Assembly (NCBI RefSeq): GCF_001315105.1
Contig: NZ_BAZR01000003.1
Coordinates: forward strand, 310,001-374,000
Reading direction: 5' to 3'
DNA length: 64,000 bases
Source of the DNA: Paenibacillus sp. JCM 10914
GTDB taxonomy: Bacteria; Bacillota; Bacilli; Paenibacillales; Paenibacillaceae
Translations under genes and position numbers: made by a program
Shown here: positions 25,364 to 34,606 of the stretch, piece after piece
Position numbering within the stretch: position 1 is the first letter of the stretch
Layout of the letters: each line of letters begins with the position of its first letter
The notes under the pieces: model-generated
What the model was told of the DNA's origin: nothing
Databases searched by the model: none
Seen by the model: only the letters and a program-made list of their open reading frames with translations

Positions 25364-27046
25364 ATGTACATTTCAAAGTGGAAAAAGAATCTCGCCAGAG
25401 CGCTGGCTGTACTTATGATGTTTCTGCTCGTGATTCCGTTATTTCCTGCAGATGTCTCTGCCGCATCAGCTTTTGTTCAGACTTCGGCTTCCAGTTACAG
25501 CAGTCAATTCGGTGTTCAGTTGGAGAATGCCAGCGAAGGTGGTCAGAACGTAGCCTTTATCGATAACGGAGACTATATTGTGTTTAACAATGTAGACTTT
25601 GGAAGTGGTGCTGCTTCGATTGATGTCAGAGTAGCCAGTAACACTAGCGGCGGAAATATCGAGGTACGTCTCGGCAGCCAGAACGGAACCTTAATCGGCA
25701 CCGTTGCCGTTCCGGGGACGGGCGGATGGCAGACGTGGCAGACGAAATCAGCCCCGGTTCAGTCTGTGACGGGCGTTCATACCGTATATCTGAAATTTAC
25801 AGGCGGTGCAGGCAATTTATTTAATCTGCTCTGGTTCAAATTTAACGCTGCTTCATCTGGGGGCGGGGATGTGATCGGAAAGCTCTACGCGGGCTACCAG
25901 GGATGGTTTAACGCAGCCGGAGACGGATCGCCGAACGGCGGCTGGATCCATTGGTCCAAGAATAGCAGTGCACCGTCCACGAGTGGAAATGTCAACTTCG
26001 AGATGTACCCTGATCTTCGCGAGTATTCGAAGCTGTATCAGACCAATCTCGCAAACTTGGGCAACGGAACGCCTGCCAAACTGTTCTCCTCGTATGACCA
26101 GGAAACGGTGAACAAACATTTTGAATGGATGCAGGCTTATAATATCGACGGAGCCGCATTGCAGCGATTTGGGGCAGAAGATAACAACACGCCTAATGGC
26201 TGGAAGACCAACCGCGATAGCGTGGCAGTGAAAGTGAAGAATGCAGCTGAATCGTACAATCGTAAATTCTATGTGATGTATGACATTACCGGTATGAATC
26301 CAAGCAACTGGGTGAACGCCGTGAAGTATGATTGGACTCAAAATGTGAAAAATACGATGAATCTTACGACGTCTTCCGCCTACGCCAAGCAAAATGGCAA
26401 ACTCGTCGTTTGTATCTGGGGGATCGGTTTCACGGATCGTCCCGGAACCTTATCGGAATCCATTGAACTGATTCAATGGTTCAAGAACCAAGGCGTCTAT
26501 GTGATCGGTGGCGTTCCGACTTATTGGAGAACGGGGATTAACGATTCCAAACCGAATTTCATGAACGCATACAAAGAGCTGGATATGATATCCCCTTGGA
26601 CGATCGCACGCTTTGGTACACTGCAAGGGGCGGATGATTTCAAGAATAATGTGTTACAACCGGACTTGACTTACACACAGCAGAACGGTATCGCATACCA
26701 ACCCGTTATGTTCCCGGGATTTGCATGGTCCAATCTACATGGCGGGCCCAAAAATGAGGTTCCCCGTCTTCATGGCGACTTTATGTGGAGACAGGCATAT
26801 AACATTAAGAGCCTTGGAATCCAGACAGGATACATTGCAATGTTCGACGAGTATGACGAAGGCACGGCGATTGCCAAAGCAGCCGAAAATAGCTCCATGA
26901 TTCCGACGAATCATTACTTCCTGACACTTGACGCGGACGGCGTTGCGGTCTCATCGGATTTCTATCTGCGACTGGCCGGAGATATTAACCGGCTATTCAA
27001 AGGACAGATTCCATTAACGGTGAACCATCCAACCAGCCATCAGTAA
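25364..27046 (+). CDS. Secreted glycoside hydrolase with CBM6 and GH71/99-like domain
   Basis: 560 residues from the ATG at 25364 behind GAAGGAGGG. A signal peptide (1-34, ending 'VSAAS') is followed by a CBM6 carbohydrate-binding domain at ~38-165 ('NVAFIDNGDYIVFNNVDFG', 'GGWQTWQTKSAPV', 'LFNLLWFKF'). The rest is a TIM barrel of the GH71/99-like type: 'YAGYQGWFNAAGDGSPNGGWIHW', 'FYVMYDITGMNPSNW', 'VYVIGGVPTYWR' and 'YIAMFDEYDEGTAIAKA'. Related enzymes include endo-alpha-mannanases and alpha-glucanases, but the exact linkage cannot be read from sequence. The downstream GH43 gene follows closely. Confidence 0.85.
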   Translation: MYISKWKKNLARALAVLMMFLLVIPLFPADVSAASAFVQTSASSYSSQFGVQLENASEGGQNVAFIDNGDYIVFNNVDFGSGAASIDVRVASNTSGGNIEVRLGSQNGTLIGTVAVPGTGGWQTWQTKSAPVQSVTGVHTVYLKFTGGAGNLFNLLWFKFNAASSGGGDVIGKLYAGYQGWFNAAGDGSPNGGWIHWSKNSSAPSTSGNVNFEMYPDLREYSKLYQTNLANLGNGTPAKLFSSYDQETVNKHFEWMQAYNIDGAALQRFGAEDNNTPNGWKTNRDSVAVKVKNAAESYNRKFYVMYDITGMNPSNWVNAVKYDWTQNVKNTMNLTTSSAYAKQNGKLVVCIWGIGFTDRPGTLSESIELIQWFKNQGVYVIGGVPTYWRTGINDSKPNFMNAYKELDMISPWTIARFGTLQGADDFKNNVLQPDLTYTQQNGIAYQPVMFPGFAWSNLHGGPKNEVPRLHGDFMWRQAYNIKSLGIQTGYIAMFDEYDEGTAIAKAAENSSMIPTNHYFLTLDADGVAVSSDFYLRLAGDINRLFKGQIPLTVNHPTSHQ

Positions 27047-27123
27047 TGCGAATGCCAAGCCTTCGTGCAAGTCAGCCGACTTCCGAAGGCTTTTATAATG
27101 AAATGAGAAGGAGACTACCTAAC

Positions 27124-28457
27124 ATGAATCAAAAGAGCAACCTGCAAATTATGAATCGTCTAAACAAGAAAACATCCATGAACCCAGTCATAACCAGCAT
27201 CTACACAGCGGATCCTTCTGCACATGTATGGGATGACGGCAAAATCTACATATACGCATCGCATGATGTAGATCCGGCCAGAGGGTGTGATCTGATGGAC
27301 CGTTATCACGTATTCTCGTCAGAGGACATGGTGCACTGGCAAGACGAAGGCGAGATCTTGAGCTCGGATGATGTTAGCTGGGGCAGACCTGAGGGTGGAT
27401 TCATGTGGGCTCCGGATTGTGCCTACCGTAACGGAACCTATTATTTCTACTATCCGCACCCGAGCGGGTCGAACTGGAACGATACGTGGAAGATTGGGGT
27501 AGCGTCCAGTGATAAGCCAACCAGTGGATTTAAGGATCAGGGATATATCGAGGGGCTTGGCGGTTTCGCTATGATTGATCCGGCGGTATTCATTGATGAT
27601 GACAACCGGGCCTATATGTACTATGGGGGCGGAGGCGTATGCGCGGCCGTTGAACTTGGCGAGGATATGGTCACGGTCAAGGGCGAGGTCCAGGAGATGG
27701 TTGGCCTTGAGGATTTTCATGAGGCTACATGGGTATTCAAACGCAATGGGTTGTATTACCTGACTTATTCGGATAATCTGGAGGGGCTGAATCGGATGTG
27801 TTATGCAACCAGTCAGCAGCCGTTTGGTCCTTGGACCTATCAAGGCGTCTTCCTGGAACCTACTGGCTGTTCGACGAGCCATGGATCGGTAGCAGAGTTT
27901 AAGGGACAGTGGTATTTGTTCTATCACAACCAGGCGATATCAGGTGAAGGCAACCTGAGAAGCGTATGTATTGACGAGCTTCATTTCAATGAAGATGGCA
28001 CGATACAAACGGTGCAGCAAACCCTTGAAGCGTTAAGCCAGTACAAGGCTCAAATCCCCCTTCATTCCTCACTGAAATCTACCGAGCAGCGGTAGGTGAA
28101 GTTAAAGGTGGAGCGAAGTTGAAGCGGCAGGAAGATGGGACAACCGTCGTCGTCGGGATGGGTGCAGAAGATTCGGCTTGTGTATTCGAGGGCGTGAACG
28201 GCAGGAGTACAGGCGGCCGAGCAGAGGTGGGGATCATTTACGGAACGGCAGAGCCTCTGGCCAAGATTAGATTCGCCGTGAATGGCGTGGATTATTCCTT
28301 CGTGAATGCATTGAACACCGGAGGCACACACAACAGAGAAGGATATACCGGCATTACCGTAACGTTGAAGCCGGGCAATGAGAACGTCATCACCTTAACG
28401 GGTGGATACGGGGAAGTGGCCATCGAGGAATTGCAAATTAAATACTTGGTGGACTGA
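27124..28457 (+). CDS. GH43 glycosidase with C-terminal CBM-like domain, frameshifted at domain boundary
   Basis: The ATG at 27124 has an AAGGAGA box; an ATG at 27046 in the same frame has none. The GH43 five-bladed propeller shows the three acidic positions: 'YTADPSAHVWDDGKIYIYASHD' (base Asp), 'FAMIDPAVFIDDDNRAYMYYG' (pKa modulator) and 'EDFHEATWVFKRNGLYYLTYS' (acid Glu). There is no signal peptide, so it is probably intracellular. The frame stops at 28095, but 'GEVKGGAKLKRQEDG' continues in the next frame to 28457 as a ~110-residue CBM6/35-like sandwich. One missing base near 28081 explains it. The catalytic domain is complete either way. Confidence 0.8.
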
Positions 28458-28476
28458 GCTTAAGAAATCATTCTAT

Positions 28477-28522
28477 AGCCCGTGCGAATTACTGTGTAAT
28501 CATGGTAATCGCGCGGGCTTTT
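28477..28522 (+). terminator. Intrinsic terminator after the GH43 gene
   Basis: AGCCCGTGCGAATTAC pairs with GTAATCGCGCGGGCT, followed by TTTTGATTT. Confidence 0.8.
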
Positions 28523-28669
28523 GATTTGGTCGGTTCATATGTCCATTCCCAGCGGGATAGAGATTAATAATGAACTACAAAGGTTAATTCCCCCTCATTT
28601 AGGACGCTACTTGAATGCGCTACCATTATGAAGAGAACGGCAGATGAGTAAAGCGAGAGGTGAGATTAG

Positions 28670-29791
28670 GTGGGAAGCATTACTTTTGATCATGTATTTA
28701 AACGGTATAAAGGCGAATCCCGCCCTGCAGTCAATGACTTTCATCTAACGATTGATGAAGGCGAGTTTCTGGTGCTGGTCGGACCGTCAGGATGTGGTAA
28801 ATCAACGACACTGCGCATGCTGGCTGGCTTGGAGGAAATCAGCAGCGGGGAGTTGTATCTGGACGGAAAATTCATGAACTATGTATCTCCTAAAGATCGG
28901 GACATCGCGATGGTGTTTCAAAACTACGCGCTGTATCCGAATTTGTCCGTGCTCGAGAATATTGCGCTCGGCCTCAAATTGCGTAAAACGGCGAAGCACG
29001 AGATCGATTCTCGTGTGAAGCGAGTCGCCACGATATTAGAGATATCACATTTGCTGGAACGCAAGCCAAGTCAGCTATCTGGTGGCCAGAAGCAGCGGGT
29101 AGCACTCGGCAGAGCCATCGCCCGAGAACCGCAAGTATTCCTGATGGATGAGCCGCTCTCGAATTTGGATGCCAAGTTGAGGGCTCAGACACGGGCCGAG
29201 CTGATCAAGCTGCAGCAGGATTTGAAGCGAACAACGGTATATGTTACGCATGATCAGGTTGAAGCGATGACCATGGGATCACGCATCGTTGTGATGAAGG
29301 ATGGCGTTATCCAACAGGTCGCTGCTCCCAGGAAGCTGTACGATGAACCGGCGAACGTATTCGTGGCAGGTTTCATCGGATCACCGCAGATGAATTTCAT
29401 GAAAGGGACGATTGAGGTAAGCGAGGGAAGTTATTATTTCTCCAATAAACGAATGAGGTTACTGCTGCCGGATTACTGCGCAGCCCGCTTTCAAAGCACA
29501 ACCGTATCCACGAAGAACGTTATTCTTGGGGTGCGTCCGGAGCATGTCACACTTCATCGGGGTCGTATCGATGAAGCTCCGTCGCTCATTCCGGGTATTG
29601 TGCAGATGACGGAGGAGACCGGAGCGGACTCTTACGTCTATGTCCAACTTGGGTCCTTTCGCTTGATCGCCAGAACCGAGCCCGTGTCGAGATACGATAC
29701 GGACGAGATCGTATCCGTTGAGCTTCAAATGAACAAGGTGCATTTTTTTGACGAGCAGACGGAAGTTGTAATTGGGAGAGATGGTGCATGA
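28670..29791 (+). CDS. Sugar ABC transporter ATP-binding protein (MsmX/UgpC/MalK type)
   Basis: 373 residues from a GTG with a GAGAGGTGAG box. Walker A 'GPSGCGKSTT', signature 'LSGGQKQR', Walker B 'VFLMDEPLSNLD' and H-loop 'VYVTHDQ' are all intact. The C-terminal ~140 residues are the TOBE/OB regulatory domain of the CUT1 subfamily ('NVILGVRPEHVTLH'). It would energise carbohydrate importers from the cytoplasm. It is the only ATPase in a cluster that has two permease pairs, so it may serve both. Its stop overlaps the next start by four bases. Confidence 0.93.
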   Translation: MGSITFDHVFKRYKGESRPAVNDFHLTIDEGEFLVLVGPSGCGKSTTLRMLAGLEEISSGELYLDGKFMNYVSPKDRDIAMVFQNYALYPNLSVLENIALGLKLRKTAKHEIDSRVKRVATILEISHLLERKPSQLSGGQKQRVALGRAIAREPQVFLMDEPLSNLDAKLRAQTRAELIKLQQDLKRTTVYVTHDQVEAMTMGSRIVVMKDGVIQQVAAPRKLYDEPANVFVAGFIGSPQMNFMKGTIEVSEGSYYFSNKRMRLLLPDYCAARFQSTTVSTKNVILGVRPEHVTLHRGRIDEAPSLIPGIVQMTEETGADSYVYVQLGSFRLIARTEPVSRYDTDEIVSVELQMNKVHFFDEQTEVVIGRDGA

Positions 29792-32742
29792 AGAAGCGTC
29801 GATTTCCCCGCTATCTTCGGATACCTCTTCAAATAGTGATCATTGTTGGTTTGCTCTTCGGTGCGATCCGGTGGATGGCATCCGAGGAGCCCGTTGTATA
29901 CGGACAAGTAACAGCCGAGGAATTGCTCCAATTTCAACCGGCCGGAGGCAAAATTCCGTATTCAATAATGATGCAAGAAGTGAGTGATGATGAACGTTAC
30001 GGTCAAGCAGGTAGTGAGCTATCCATTCCAGCTTTGCAATATACGGGAACCTCAACAGATGCCAAGCTTAGCGAATCGAATGAAGACGGACGTTCTGTGT
30101 TGAACTGGCACAACGAATCTGGTTATGTGGACTGGACGTTTGAAGTCGAGCAGACGGGACTGTATGAATTGCATCTTGATTATAGACCGCTTCCCGGCAG
30201 CAATAGTTCCGTTATCCGAGGTGTCATGATCGATGGAGCATATCCGTTTGAAGAATCGGAGCGAATTGAGCTCGAACGCATGTGGAAGGATGCGAAATAT
30301 CCGTATGATCGCAATGAGCTCGGCATGGAAGTTCGCCCGCAACAGGTGGAATTGAACGAGTGGACAAGTAAAGCCGTAACGGATTATTCGGCCTCCTCAC
30401 GCCCTTTGTTATACAAGTTGGAGCAGGGAGAACACACGCTCAGGCTACATGGTGAGCGTGGTGGACTTGCGCTGCACCAAATCACCTTCCGCATGCCAGA
30501 GGCCTTGCCATCCTATAAGGATTATCAAGCAGAATATGCAGCTGTACCAGGAAAATCGGAGGGGGTGCAGTTCCGGGAAGCGGAGGAATTTGCTCGCAAA
30601 TCACATCTCTCGATTCAGACTGATCGTTGGGCAGAGCCATACATATCTCCAGATCCCAAGGGACGGATTACCTACAATGTACTCGGTGGCAACCGTTGGA
30701 AGTCACCGGGAGAATGGGTCGAGTGGGAGATCGAGGTGCCGACGGACGGCTTTTATGAGATTGACCTGAAGAATTTTCAGAATTATCGTTCCGGATTTAA
30801 GGCATACCGCACGTTATCCATTGACGGTGTAGTCCCTTTCCAAGAGATGCTGAGTTACGGCATCGATTATCATAAGGAATTTGAAATTACGACGCTTGCT
30901 GATGAAGCGGGCGAGCCTTATCAATTCTTTCTGGAGCAAGGCAAACACACGGTTCGAATGGTGGCGGACTCATCGTCTATGCAGCCAATACTGATTGCTC
31001 TGAAGGATACGCTATCTCAGATTGCTGCCTTTGACCGTGAGATGAGACTCATCACAGGGAACTACAGCAAGAAAGCGTCCGATGCCAATATCGATTCGAC
31101 TCGAACATGGGAGATGAAGAAATATGATCCCGAAGTTGAGACCAAGCTCCAAGCGATAACGGAGCGCTTGAACATGATTCGGGATTACACCAATTCTGTG
31201 AATGAAAGGGAATCGGATTTATCCCAGGCCATCAAGGCATCGGTTACTATTCTCGAGGATATGCTGGCCGACGTGAATGAAATTCCGAGCAAGGTGAATG
31301 AGTTCTCTACGATTCAGGCCAATATCGGCACCTGGATGTCAACGCTGACCCAGCAGCCGCTGCTGCTGGATTATATCGTCGTGCGTGCACCAGATGCCAA
31401 GACCGGGCTCAAGGAACCGACTGCACTCTCACGGATACCGTACTCCTTAGCCGATTTCTCCCGTTCCTTCTACATGGATTATGATCTTGGAGGTCCGGAA
31501 GAGGAAGGGGCGCTAACGATCTGGGTAGGACGCGGTCGTGACTATGTTGATCTGCTGCGGGAGTTAGTGAGTCAAGATTTCACCCCGAAGACCGGCATTG
31601 AAGTCAACATCAATCTGATGCCGAATCCGAACATGCTTATTCTAGGTAATGCCGCAGGGGAAGTTCCTGATATTGCGCTTGGCGTAGGAGAATCGATACC
31701 TGCTGATTACGCGATGCGGAATGCAGTTGAAGATTTATCCGAGTATCCAGACTTTGATGAGGTGATGGGTCAATTCATCCCCGGGGTGACGAGAGCCATG
31801 ATTTATGATGGCGGCACGTACGGCTTGCCGGAAGTGCAGAATTTCCAACTGCTATTCTATCGGTCGGACATTCTGGAGAGTTTGAACCTTAAGGTTCCTG
31901 ACACCTGGGAGGATGTATTTGATATTCTGCCTACGCTTCAAGAGAACGGCATGACGATGAATGTGCCGAAGGCTGATTTCTCTACGTTGTTCCTGGAGCA
32001 CGGAGCCGATCCTTATACGGAAGACGGATTGCAATCCAATCTGTTCAGCGAAGAAGCTCAACAAGCGTTTACATTATGGACCGAGATGTTTACTAAGCAT
32101 AATTTGCCGATCGACATCCCGGCGTTCTTCCAGCATTTCCGGGACGGCGATATTCCGATCGGGATATCAGACTTCAATACCTACGTTCAATTACAGGTTG
32201 CTGCGCCGGAGATTACGGGCCATTGGAAGGTTGCGCCTCTGCCAGGAATCGAACAGGACGACGGAGAGGTTGTGCGCTGGTCTCCGCAAGGTCTATCGGC
32301 TGCCATGATCATGAAGAAGAGTGAGCAGAAAGACAAAGCATGGGAATTCCTGAAATGGTGGACCTCCGGGGACGTGCAAGCAAGATATGCCGAGGACATG
32401 GAATCTTATTACGGGATCGAATACCGCTGGAACACGGCTAATGTGGAGGCGATGAAAAGCCTGAGCTGGCCATCGGAAGATTTGAAAGCGATTCGGGAAC
32501 AAGCGAGTTGGGCCGTGAACATGCCGAACGTGCCAGGTTATTACTTCCTGGCACGTGAGATGGAATTTGCCTGGAATCGCACCGTGTTTGACGGTATCCC
32601 TGCGGACGAATCATTGGAAGAAGCACATCTGTCCCTACAAAGAGAGATGGATCGCAGACAGCGGAATTTCGGCATCAATGGACGGAGTTTAAACGTTCCG
32701 CAGATAACAGAACCGTACGTATGGGAGGAAACAGAATCGTGA
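29788..32742 (+). CDS. Large extracellular solute-binding protein with two N-terminal CBM-like domains
   Basis: 984 residues, more than twice the usual CUT1 binding protein. Residues ~8-30 are a signal/anchor helix without a lipobox cysteine. Two beta-rich domains follow at ~85-235 and ~260-405 ('SGYVDWTFEVEQTGLYELHLDYRPL' and 'GEWVEWEIEVPTDGFYEIDLKNFQ'), each resembling carbohydrate-binding modules with an 'LEQGEHTLRL' / 'LEQGKHTVRM' end. A helical segment at ~415-530 has coiled-coil character. The C-terminal ~415 residues are the SBP_bac_1 fold ('GALTIWVGRGRDYVDLLREL'). It probably gathers oligosaccharide at the surface and hands it to the permeases coded next. Confidence 0.85.
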   Translation: MKKRRFPRYLRIPLQIVIIVGLLFGAIRWMASEEPVVYGQVTAEELLQFQPAGGKIPYSIMMQEVSDDERYGQAGSELSIPALQYTGTSTDAKLSESNEDGRSVLNWHNESGYVDWTFEVEQTGLYELHLDYRPLPGSNSSVIRGVMIDGAYPFEESERIELERMWKDAKYPYDRNELGMEVRPQQVELNEWTSKAVTDYSASSRPLLYKLEQGEHTLRLHGERGGLALHQITFRMPEALPSYKDYQAEYAAVPGKSEGVQFREAEEFARKSHLSIQTDRWAEPYISPDPKGRITYNVLGGNRWKSPGEWVEWEIEVPTDGFYEIDLKNFQNYRSGFKAYRTLSIDGVVPFQEMLSYGIDYHKEFEITTLADEAGEPYQFFLEQGKHTVRMVADSSSMQPILIALKDTLSQIAAFDREMRLITGNYSKKASDANIDSTRTWEMKKYDPEVETKLQAITERLNMIRDYTNSVNERESDLSQAIKASVTILEDMLADVNEIPSKVNEFSTIQANIGTWMSTLTQQPLLLDYIVVRAPDAKTGLKEPTALSRIPYSLADFSRSFYMDYDLGGPEEEGALTIWVGRGRDYVDLLRELVSQDFTPKTGIEVNINLMPNPNMLILGNAAGEVPDIALGVGESIPADYAMRNAVEDLSEYPDFDEVMGQFIPGVTRAMIYDGGTYGLPEVQNFQLLFYRSDILESLNLKVPDTWEDVFDILPTLQENGMTMNVPKADFSTLFLEHGADPYTEDGLQSNLFSEEAQQAFTLWTEMFTKHNLPIDIPAFFQHFRDGDIPIGISDFNTYVQLQVAAPEITGHWKVAPLPGIEQDDGEVVRWSPQGLSAAMIMKKSEQKDKAWEFLKWWTSGDVQARYAEDMESYYGIEYRWNTANVEAMKSLSWPSEDLKAIREQASWAVNMPNVPGYYFLAREMEFAWNRTVFDGIPADESLEEAHLSLQREMDRRQRNFGINGRSLNVPQITEPYVWEETES

Positions 32743-33709
32743 AAACAGAGCTTGTTCCCGCAGTACAACCACCCAAGAACACATCACCTGTGGCGACGAG
32801 ATGGACACGGTTTCTGAAAGACCTAAGAAAGGACGCTTCTGCTACTTGTTCCTGGCGCCTTTCCTGCTCTGCTTTCTCGTGTTCATTGTCATACCTGTCG
32901 TCATGGCAGCGACGCTCAGCTTTACATCTTATGATGGGTTCGGCAGTTTGAACTTTATCGGGTTTGACAACTTTATTGCCTTATTTACGCAGGATATCGT
33001 CTTTCTGACGAAAGCCCTGCCGAATACCTTTTTGTTTGCATTAATTGTTGGTCCAGGCGGCTACATTCTGTCGTTCTTCTTCGCTTGGCTCATTCACCAA
33101 CTGCCGCTTCGAGTCCGGGACTACTACACACTGGTGTTCTATGCCCCCTCCATGGCTGGCGGCATAGCACTAACGGTGGTATGGATAGCAGCATTCAGCG
33201 GAGATCGCGTCGGTTATCTTAATAACTTCTTATTGAGCATGGGCTGGATTGATTCCCAGATTACGTGGCTGCAGGATCCTAAATATCTACTTCCCATTAT
33301 GATTCTCGTCTCGTTATGGATGAGCTTCAGCGTCGGGTTTCTCGCCATGCTTGCCGGGCTTCAGACCGTCAATCGCGAGCTTTACGAAGCCGGCCGCATC
33401 GACGGCATTTCCAACCGCTTGCAGGAAGTGTTCTATATCACCATTCCTTCCATGAAGCCGCAGATGTTGTTTAGTGCCGTGATGACAATCGTAGGAACAC
33501 TCAAAGCTGGCAGCATTTCGACGCAGCTAACAGGCATGCCGGTGACTCCGCAGTATGCGGGTCATCTGATAATTAATCATGTTGATGATTATGCCTTTAT
33601 CCGCTTTGAACTGGGTTATGCCTCAGCGGTGTCCGTCATGCTGTTGTTGTTCAGCTACTTTGTCATGCGGTTTGCTTATCGATTGTTTAACTCAAAGGAG
33701 GAGCAGTAA
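32739..33709 (+). CDS. CUT1 sugar ABC permease, MalF/LplB type (frameshift near start)
   Basis: A GTG at 32739 overlaps the previous stop (GTGA) behind GGGAGGAA and opens a 33-codon N-terminus that ends at 'RFLKDLRKD'. The following 'RFCYLFLAPFLLCFLVFIV' and the remaining six helices lie in the next frame to 33709; one base is missing at ~32828-32834. The EAA loop 'YEAGRIDGISNRLQEVFYITIP' that contacts the ATPase is present. Read alone, the longer frame could start at an ATG at 32801 without a ribosome site. Confidence 0.85.
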
Positions 33710-33711
33710 TC

Positions 33712-34578
33712 ATGGTCACCAAATTGCGCAAGCTCCGAAATGTATCATCCTTTGACGTTATTCTGATCTCGTTGTTTACATGTCTGGCTGTATTTATGTC
33801 GCTGCCCATTGTATTTATTTTCAACCATGCCTTTAAACCGCAGAATGAACTGTTCTTGTTTCCACCACAATTTTTCGTTCAGCAGCCGACATTGCATAAC
33901 TTTGAGACACTGTTTCTGCACGCTTCCAATGCGATGGTTCCGTTCACGCGCTATTTGTTTAACAGTATGGTCGTTGTATCGCTTACGTTGATCAGTGTCA
34001 TCATGGTCAGCACGATGGCAGGGTATGTGCTGGCCAAATATCAATTCCATTTCAAACAGCTCATCATGGGATTGATTACACTTTCCCTGATGTTTGCACC
34101 GGAGACCGTTTCAATTCCGCGCTATCTCGTTATCAGTGGCCTTGGATTGAATAATACGTACTTCGGGCATATTCTGCCGTCGCTCGCATCGCCGGTAGCC
34201 GTGTTCATGTTGGTTGGATTTATCTCGCAGATCCCGAATGATCTGTTGGAAGCGGCTAAAATCGATGGGGCCAGTCATTTCGGTATATTCAGGCGAATCA
34301 TTCTGCCGTTATCCGTTCCGGCTATAGCGACCATATCCATCCTGACCTTTCAAGGGGTATGGGGCGATGTCGAAACTTCAACGTTGTTTATGCAGAAGGA
34401 AGCGATGCGTACGTTACCGTTCTATGTGAACAGTTTGCTTAGCGGACTGCAGAACAATGTAGCAGGACAGAACATGGCCGCCGCAGCCGGATTGCTCATA
34501 TTTATCCCGAATTTGATCATCTTCCTGCTCTTCCAGCGCAAAGTGTTGGAGACGATGGTCCATTCCGGAATCAAGTAA
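33712..34578 (+). CDS. CUT1 sugar ABC permease, MalG type
   Basis: 288 residues, six membrane helices, with EAA loop 'LLEAAKIDGASHFGIFRRIILPL'. The start lies two bases after the previous gene's stop with a GGAGGAG box, so it pairs with the MalF-type permease upstream. An intact gene of normal length. Confidence 0.92.
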   Translation: MVTKLRKLRNVSSFDVILISLFTCLAVFMSLPIVFIFNHAFKPQNELFLFPPQFFVQQPTLHNFETLFLHASNAMVPFTRYLFNSMVVVSLTLISVIMVSTMAGYVLAKYQFHFKQLIMGLITLSLMFAPETVSIPRYLVISGLGLNNTYFGHILPSLASPVAVFMLVGFISQIPNDLLEAAKIDGASHFGIFRRIILPLSVPAIATISILTFQGVWGDVETSTLFMQKEAMRTLPFYVNSLLSGLQNNVAGQNMAAAAGLLIFIPNLIIFLLFQRKVLETMVHSGIK

Positions 34579-34606
34579 AGTCATCAGCAAAGGAAGTAGA
34601 AGCGCG

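Noticed and set aside
25121..25371. Short minus-strand frames in the gap before the GH71/99-like gene
   Set aside because: No ribosome-binding site and no recognisable protein features.
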